This document shows, piece by piece, positions 1 to 12,628 of a DNA stretch of 12,628 nucleotides; within the stretch, counting starts at the first letter, position 1, and each line of letters begins with the position of its first letter. This DNA is from BPIH01 sp042408925 (lineage in GTDB: Bacteria; Chloroflexota; Limnocylindria; Limnocylindrales; CSP1-4), in the NCBI GenBank assembly GCA_042408925.1, contig JBHOQO010000017.1, positions 1 through 12,628 of the forward strand, in the 5' to 3' direction. Under the pieces are notes generated by a model. The model was given only the letters and a program-made list of their open reading frames with translations. It did no database searches and was not told the DNA's origin. The translations under genes were made by a program, and so were the position numbers.

Positions 1-339
1 GTCGGCGAGGCCCTCGACCCGCTCCTCGAAGGCCCGACGGCGATCGCCTTCGGGGCCGACGAGGCGGCGACCGCGAAAGCGGTCCTCGAGGCGGTTCGTC
101 CCTACCGGGTCGTCCGGATCACCGGGGCAGTCCTGGGGGGCCGGGCCATCGACAGTGAGTCGGTCAGCCGGCTCGCGGCCTTGCCGCCGCGGGAGACGCT
201 CCTCGCCGAGGTCGCCGGGGCGATTGCCGCCCCGCTGGCGACCGTCGCCGGACTGTTCGACGCCCCGGCCCGGAGCGTCGTCGGTCTCGTCGCCGCCCTG
301 GCCGAGCGGCGGGCCGCCGGCGGCGAGGCGGCCGCGTAG
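1..339 (+). CDS. rplJ: 50S ribosomal protein L10, C-terminal part (5' truncated by window edge)
   Basis: The reading frame is open from base 1 to a TAG at 337-339 and gives 112 residues, about the last two thirds of a normal 170-180 residue L10. Recognisable L10 blocks are LEGPTAIAF (fragment residues 8-16) and LPPRETLLAEVAGAIAAPLA (61-80). L10 anchors the ribosomal stalk: its N-terminal domain binds 23S rRNA with L11, and its long C-terminal helix carries L12 dimers. Here the segment after AAPL (78-104, ending LVAALAERR) is long and alanine-rich, as in L10 proteins that hold three rather than two L12 dimers; that count is inference. The protein ends in an unstructured AAGGEAAA tail. The immediately downstream rplL is the expected partner. 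The 5' end and any autoregulatory L10 leader lie outside the window. Confidence 0.95.
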   Translation, partial: VGEALDPLLEGPTAIAFGADEAATAKAVLEAVRPYRVVRITGAVLGGRAIDSESVSRLAALPPRETLLAEVAGAIAAPLATVAGLFDAPARSVVGLVAALAERRAAGGEAAA

Positions 340-395
340 AGCGGCGTAGGGGCCGGGCAGGGGCCAGCAACAGACCAGGAAAGGAGAATTCCAGA

Positions 396-797
396 ATGGC
401 GAACCTGACCACCGAGCAGCTGCTCGAGGCCTTCGAGAAGATGACGGTCCTCGAGCTGGCGGAGTTCAAGAAGGCCTTCGAGGAGCGCTTCGGCGTCACC
501 GCCGCCGCCCCCGTCGCGGTCGCGGCGGCCCCTGCTGCCGGCGGCGCGGCTGCCGGCGGCGCGGCTCCGGCGGCCGAGGAGGAGCAGACCGAGTTCACGG
601 TCGTCCTCGCCGAGGTCGGCCCGAACAAGATCCCGGTCATCAAGGTCGTCCGGGAACTGACGGGTCTCGGCCTGAAAGAGGCGAAGGACCTCGTCGACGG
701 CGCCCCGAAGCCGGTGAAGGAGGGCGTCTCGAAGGAAGAGGCCGAGAAGATCAAGGCCGCCCTCGAGGAGCAGGGGGCGAAGGTCGAGGTCAAGTAG
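396..797 (+). CDS. rplL: 50S ribosomal protein L7/L12
   Basis: This 133-residue protein forms the mobile, multicopy ribosomal stalk that recruits and stimulates EF-Tu, EF-G and other translational GTPases. The N-terminal dimerisation domain (about residues 4-34, LTTEQLLEAFEKMTVLEL) binds L10. An Ala/Gly/Pro hinge spans about 35-60, and the C-terminal factor-binding domain spans 65-133, with the conserved block KIPVIKVVRELTGLGLKEAK (78-97). The ATG at 396 is preceded by AAGGAG at 381-386 with 9 nt spacing, a strong ribosome binding site that suits a protein made in excess over L10. The protein is slightly longer than the usual 120-130 residues because the hinge holds a duplicated AAGGA unit. 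The gene lies 56 nt after rplJ with no promoter visible between them, so the two are probably co-transcribed. Confidence 0.98.
   Translation: MANLTTEQLLEAFEKMTVLELAEFKKAFEERFGVTAAAPVAVAAAPAAGGAAAGGAAPAAEEEQTEFTVVLAEVGPNKIPVIKVVRELTGLGLKEAKDLVDGAPKPVKEGVSKEEAEKIKAALEEQGAKVEVK
534..563 (+). repeat. Tandem 15-bp in-frame duplication in the rplL hinge
   Basis: The unit GCTGCCGGCGGCGCG occurs twice in perfect tandem and is followed by a degenerate third start (GCTCCGGCGG). In frame it encodes AAGGA twice (L12 residues 47-56). It lengthens the flexible linker without touching either folded domain. The perfect identity suggests recent or ongoing slippage or duplication; that is inference. Confidence 0.9.
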
Positions 798-814
798 GTC
801 GCCCGACCGCTCGC

Positions 815-853
815 TCGACCGGGGCGTGCGCCAAACGCGCGCGCCCCGGTTGA
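815..853 (+). terminator. Strong stem-loop between rplL and rpoB (candidate attenuator or RNA-processing site)
   Basis: Bases 815-831 pair with 837-853 to form a 17-bp stem with two G-U pairs (827-841 and 817-851) and a 5-nt loop (CAAAC). The core is the GC-rich 14-bp stem 818-831/837-850. There is no proper T run after the stem, only TTT at 856-858, so complete intrinsic termination is doubtful. In E. coli the rplL-rpoB spacer carries a partial terminator and an RNase III site that lower rpoBC expression relative to the ribosomal proteins. This stem occupies the same position, and a comparable role is inferred. Its 3' end overlaps the -35 element of the promoter below. Confidence 0.7.
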
Positions 854-877
854 CATTTCCTGGGGACGCGCTATCCT
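850..877 (+). promoter_or_regulatory. Sigma-70-type promoter for rpoBC
   Basis: A perfect -35 hexamer TTGACA (850-855) is followed after 16 nt by TATCCT (872-877), which keeps T1, A2 and T6 of the -10 consensus. This is the only AT-richer patch in the spacer. Transcription would start near 884, giving a leader of about 50 nt before the rpoB ATG at 934, which has AAGGAG at 922-927. The promoter would uncouple rpoBC from the rplJL message. Function is inferred from sequence alone. Confidence 0.7.
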
Positions 878-933
878 ATTGCGTTCTGTGAGCGCGGCCC
901 CGATCCCCCTCATCCCCCGCCAAGGAGCGGTTC

Positions 934-4476
<3,543 letters not shown>

Positions 4477-4579
4477 GTTCCTTGACGACGGTCCTACCCG
4501 GTGGACGGGGGGTCGTGAGACCGACGGTCACTGCCACGCTTGCCCCAGCGCATCGCGCCGACGGCCGGCCCGCCGGCGC

Positions 4580-4586
4580 GGAGGAG
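4580..4586 (+). promoter_or_regulatory. Ribosome binding site fixing the rpoC start
   Basis: GGAGGAG lies 4 nt before the ATG at 4591. It shows that rpoC begins at 4591 (MLEVNNF) and not at the in-frame TTG at 4540, whose extra 17 residues are Pro/Arg-rich and unlike any RpoC N-terminus. Confidence 0.85.
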
Positions 4587-4590
4587 AGCC

Positions 4591-9102
<4,512 letters not shown>

Positions 9103-9129
9103 GCCGGGGCCCCGGTCGGCCGAGCCGAC
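9103..9129 (+). terminator. GC-rich dyads after rpoC (possible weak terminator)
   Basis: Directly after the rpoC stop two overlapping hairpins are possible: GTCGGC (9115-9120) with GCCGAC (9124-9129) around a CGA triloop, or 9102-9107 with 9112-9117 around GGCC. They share bases and would be mutually exclusive. No T run follows, so termination efficiency is uncertain. They lie immediately before the str promoter, a layout like that before rpoB. Confidence 0.4.
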
Positions 9130-9135
9130 GGCCGG

Positions 9136-9165
9136 TTGACACCGGAATTGGGCCGCTGCTACACT
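9136..9165 (+). promoter_or_regulatory. Sigma-70-type promoter of the rpsL-rpsG-fusA-tuf (str) operon
   Basis: A perfect TTGACA (9136-9141) is separated by 18 nt from TACACT (9160-9165), which is preceded by TGC (9157-9159) to give an extended -10 element. The start point would be near 9172, about 150 nt before the rpsL GTG. The -35 box sits in the middle of a 14-bp dyad, CCGGT-TGAC-ACCGG (9132-9145). This promoter would let the str genes be transcribed independently of rpoBC. Confidence 0.75.
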
Positions 9166-9171
9166 CCGCGG

Positions 9172-9323
9172 CCGTGGCTCCTCGGGCCGGCCGCCTGGTC
9201 GTGCGCGGTAGGTGCCCGAGCCGTGGCCGGCGCGGCGCGTCGCCCGCCGGAGCGGCGGCTGCCGGACCGCCGGCCTACGCCATCACCACCTGAGGAACGA
9301 GAACCGAAAGGAGTCGCGTCGTC
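9172..9323 (+). promoter_or_regulatory. Long GC-rich 5' leader of the str operon
   Basis: About 150 nt lie between the predicted start point and rpsL. Visible structure includes GGCT+CGGGC (9176-9187, with a 3-nt bulge) pairing with GCCCGAGCC (9214-9222), and CGGCGG pairing with CCGCCG around 9254-9273. The octamer GCCGTGGC occurs at 9171-9178 and again at 9220-9227. In E. coli, S7 represses its operon by binding between rpsL and rpsG; that gap is only 4 nt here, so any S7 feedback site would have to be elsewhere, and this leader is a candidate. That role is inferred. A short GTG-started frame (9174-9293) also crosses the leader. Confidence 0.4.
9307..9313 (+). promoter_or_regulatory. Ribosome binding site for the GTG start of rpsL
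   Basis: AAAGGAG lies 10 nt before GTG at 9324. It supports a GTG start giving the conserved S12 N-terminus MPTISQLVRHGRK; there is no in-frame ATG that would preserve it. Confidence 0.8.
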
Positions 9324-9755
9324 GTGCCGACGATCAGCCAGCTCGTGCGTCACGGCCGCAAGCCGAAGATCGAGAAGATCAAGGCGCCGGCGCTGCGCAA
9401 GAACTGGAACAGCCTGAAGCGCCGCCAGGTGCCGATTCCGGGCGCGCCGCAGAAGCGGGGCGTCTGTCTTCAGGTGCGCACGATGACGCCGAAGAAGCCG
9501 AACTCGGCCCTTCGCAAGATCGCCCGCGTCCGGCTCTCGAACCAGATGGAGGTGACGGCCTACATCCCCGGGATCGGCCACAACCTCCAGGAGCACTCGG
9601 TCGTCCTCGTTCGCGGCGGCCGGGTCAAGGACCTGCCGTCGGTGAAGTACCACATCATCCGGGGCACGCTCGACGCCGCCGGCGTTCGCGACCGCAAGCA
9701 GGGTCGCAGCAAGTACGGCGCCAAGCGCACGCCCGCCCCGGCCGGACAGAAGTAG
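9324..9755 (+). CDS. rpsL: 30S ribosomal protein S12
   Basis: This 143-residue protein sits at the decoding centre of the small subunit and helps monitor codon-anticodon pairing. It starts at GTG with the typical MPTISQLVRHGRK and includes the longer Gram-positive-like segment before APQKRGVC (41-48). The loop TPKKPNSALRK (55-65) contains Lys58, equivalent to E. coli Lys43, a classic streptomycin-resistance site that is wild type here. The second loop GGRVKDLP (98-105) keeps Lys102 (E. coli Lys88) and Asp103, the residue methylthiolated by RimO in other bacteria. The following residue is Ser106, where E. coli and Bacillus have Gly. The C-terminus DRKQGRSKYGAKR is standard, with a short Pro/Ala tail. 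Leucine codons are more mixed (5 CTC, 3 CTG, 2 CTT) than in rpsG. It heads the str operon. Confidence 0.98.
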   Translation: MPTISQLVRHGRKPKIEKIKAPALRKNWNSLKRRQVPIPGAPQKRGVCLQVRTMTPKKPNSALRKIARVRLSNQMEVTAYIPGIGHNLQEHSVVLVRGGRVKDLPSVKYHIIRGTLDAAGVRDRKQGRSKYGAKRTPAPAGQK

Positions 9756-9759
9756 CCCG

Positions 9760-10227
9760 ATGCCGCGACGACCGACCGTCCCCCGCAAGACGAAGTTCCA
9801 GCAGGCGCCGGCGAATCCGACGACCGCCCGCTTCGTCTCGAAGATCATGATGAACGGCAAGCGCCGCCTCGCCGAGCGGATCCTCCGCGAGGCCCTCGCC
9901 CGGGCCGAGGCGCAGGCCCACCGGCCCGGCCTCGAGGTCCTCGAGGCGGCCCTTCGGAACGCAACCCCGATCATCGAGGTCAAGCCGCGCCGGGTCGGTG
10001 GAGCGACGTACCAGGTCCCGGTCGAGATCCGCGGCGACCGCCGCCTTTCGCTCGGCGTCCGCTGGCTCGTCCAGGCGGCCCGCAAGCGGAGCGGCAAGAG
10101 CATGGGCGAGAAGCTCGCCGCCGAGCTCGTCGACGCCATGAACGGGCTTGGCGCGGCCGTGAAGCGCCGCGACGACACCCACAAGATGGCCGAGGCGAAC
10201 AAGGCCTTCAGCCACTTCCGCTGGTAG
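9760..10227 (+). CDS. rpsG: 30S ribosomal protein S7
   Basis: This 155-residue protein is a primary 16S rRNA binder that nucleates assembly of the 30S head and lines the exit site. The length and the full family pattern are present: MPRRPTVPRK start, RFVSKIMMNGKR, the beta-hairpin RRVGGATYQVPVEIR (78-91), RWLVQAARKR (101-110), and the terminal THKMAEANKAFSHFRW (140-155). The ATG is only 4 nt after the rpsL stop and has no clear Shine-Dalgarno sequence, so translation is probably coupled to rpsL. This short gap leaves no room for an E. coli-type S7 autoregulatory site between the two genes. All 12 leucines use CTC (9) or CTT (3), none CTG. Confidence 0.98.
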   Translation: MPRRPTVPRKTKFQQAPANPTTARFVSKIMMNGKRRLAERILREALARAEAQAHRPGLEVLEAALRNATPIIEVKPRRVGGATYQVPVEIRGDRRLSLGVRWLVQAARKRSGKSMGEKLAAELVDAMNGLGAAVKRRDDTHKMAEANKAFSHFRW

Positions 10228-10235
10228 CCCCAACC

Positions 10236-10241
10236 AAGGAG
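10236..10241 (+). promoter_or_regulatory. Ribosome binding site for the GTG start of fusA
   Basis: AAGGAG lies 11 nt before GTG at 10253. The surrounding CAAGGAGCG also occurs before rpoB (921-929). It supports GTG 10253 as the start, which gives the standard EF-G N-terminus leading into RNIGIIAHIDAGKTT. Confidence 0.75.
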
Positions 10242-10252
10242 CGATTTCCACC

Positions 10253-12328
<2,076 letters not shown>

Positions 12329-12331
12329 GGA

Positions 12332-12352
12332 CCGGTCGTCCCCGGACGCCGG
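12332..12352 (+). other. Stem-loop between fusA and tuf
   Basis: CCGG (12332-12335), one bulged T, and CGTC (12337-12340) pair with GACG (12345-12348) and CCGG (12349-12352) around a CCCG loop: eight GC-rich pairs in a 45-nt spacer. No T run follows. It lies just before the tuf ribosome binding site (TAGGAG, 12358-12363). It could mark an RNA-processing or stabilising site that sets tuf levels apart from fusA; this is inference. Confidence 0.45.
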
Positions 12353-12373
12353 AGCTGTAGGAGCGAAGGGATC

Positions 12374-12628
12374 ATGGCCAAGAAGAAGTTCGAGCGCACG
12401 AAGCCGCACGTCAACGTCGGGACGATCGGCCACATCGACCACGGCAAGACGAGCCTCACGGCGGCGATCACGAAGTACCTCGCCCTCAAAGGCGAGGCCG
12501 AGTACCGGGCCTTCGAGACGATCGACAACGCCCCCGAGGAGCGGGAGCGGGGGATCACGATCGCGATCGCCCACGTCGAGTACGAGACCGACCGCCGCCA
12601 CTACGCCCACGTCGACTGCCCCGGCCAC
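12374..12628 (+). CDS. tuf: Elongation factor Tu, N-terminal part (3' truncated by window edge)
   Basis: The first 85 residues of the roughly 400-residue EF-Tu are present. EF-Tu delivers aminoacyl-tRNA to the ribosome as a GTP complex. Visible motifs are the start MAKKKFERTKPHVNVGTIGH, the P-loop GHIDHGKTSL (19-28) with Lys25 and the Mg2+-binding Thr26, the switch I segment RGITIAIAHVEYET, and the G3 motif DCPGH, which ends exactly at the window edge. The P-loop has Thr-Ser where E. coli has Thr-Thr, a mild change. The AIAH sequence in switch I, where E. coli has NTSH, resembles Chloroflexota EF-Tu as I remember them and is one reason for the taxonomic suggestion. The ATG at 12374 follows TAGGAG by 10 nt. 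It is the fourth gene of the str operon. Confidence 0.98.
   Translation, partial: MAKKKFERTKPHVNVGTIGHIDHGKTSLTAAITKYLALKGEAEYRAFETIDNAPEERERGITIAIAHVEYETDRRHYAHVDCPGH

Noticed and set aside
155..349. 64-codon + frame overlapping the end of rplJ
   Set aside because: It is a shifted-frame Arg/Pro/Ser-rich translation; the L10 frame covers the same bases with clear homology.
4482..4530. TTGACG (4482-4487) as a promoter for rpoC, and the small dyad GACCG-A-CGGTC (4519-4529)
   Set aside because: No -10-like hexamer occurs 16-18 nt after TTGACG, and the dyad is short and isolated in GC-rich DNA where such palindromes arise by chance.
4540..4590. Upstream TTG start extending RpoC by 17 residues
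   Set aside because: The extension is unlike any RpoC N-terminus, and a strong GGAGGAG lies before ATG 4591, which gives the family-standard start.

Overview
The window is a contiguous block of core transcription and translation genes, all on the + strand: the end of rplJ (L10), then rplL (L7/L12), rpoB, rpoC, rpsL (S12), rpsG (S7), fusA (EF-G) and the start of tuf (EF-Tu). This is the rplJL-rpoBC group joined directly to the str operon. The organism is a bacterium with very GC-rich DNA and strong C/G bias at third codon positions. The EF-Tu switch I sequence (GITIAIAHVEYET), the RpoC N-terminus (LDISPRNLERILYFALYIV) and a coiled-coil insertion in RpoC recall high-GC Chloroflexota. That assignment is from memory of family sequences, not from a search, and Actinobacteria-like alternatives are not fully excluded.

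Layout. Bases 1-339 encode the L10 C-terminus, whose long last helix anchors L12 dimers. rplL follows after a short spacer. The 136-nt rplL-rpoB gap holds a very strong stem-loop whose 3' arm runs into a TTGACA -35 element, so rpoBC probably has its own promoter at a partial attenuator. rpoB and rpoC encode complete, catalytically intact subunits. RpoB has Ser at the rifampicin-contact position that is His526 in E. coli. RpoC carries a roughly 190-residue coiled-coil insertion and an acidic tail. The 221-nt rpoC-rpsL gap holds a second clear sigma-70-type promoter (TTGACA, 18 nt, extended -10 TGCTACACT) and a long structured leader. rpsL, rpsG, fusA and tuf then follow with gaps of 4, 25 and 45 nt, the last containing a hairpin.

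Together these genes make the ribosomal stalk (L10/L12), which recruits the GTPases EF-G and EF-Tu encoded downstream, two small-subunit proteins, and the two largest RNA polymerase subunits. I see no tRNA or rRNA gene, mobile element, CRISPR array, defence system or unknown gene. No stretch over 300 bases lacks a gene. The points worth a second look are regulatory arrangements between genes and lineage-specific residues or insertions within otherwise ordinary housekeeping proteins.
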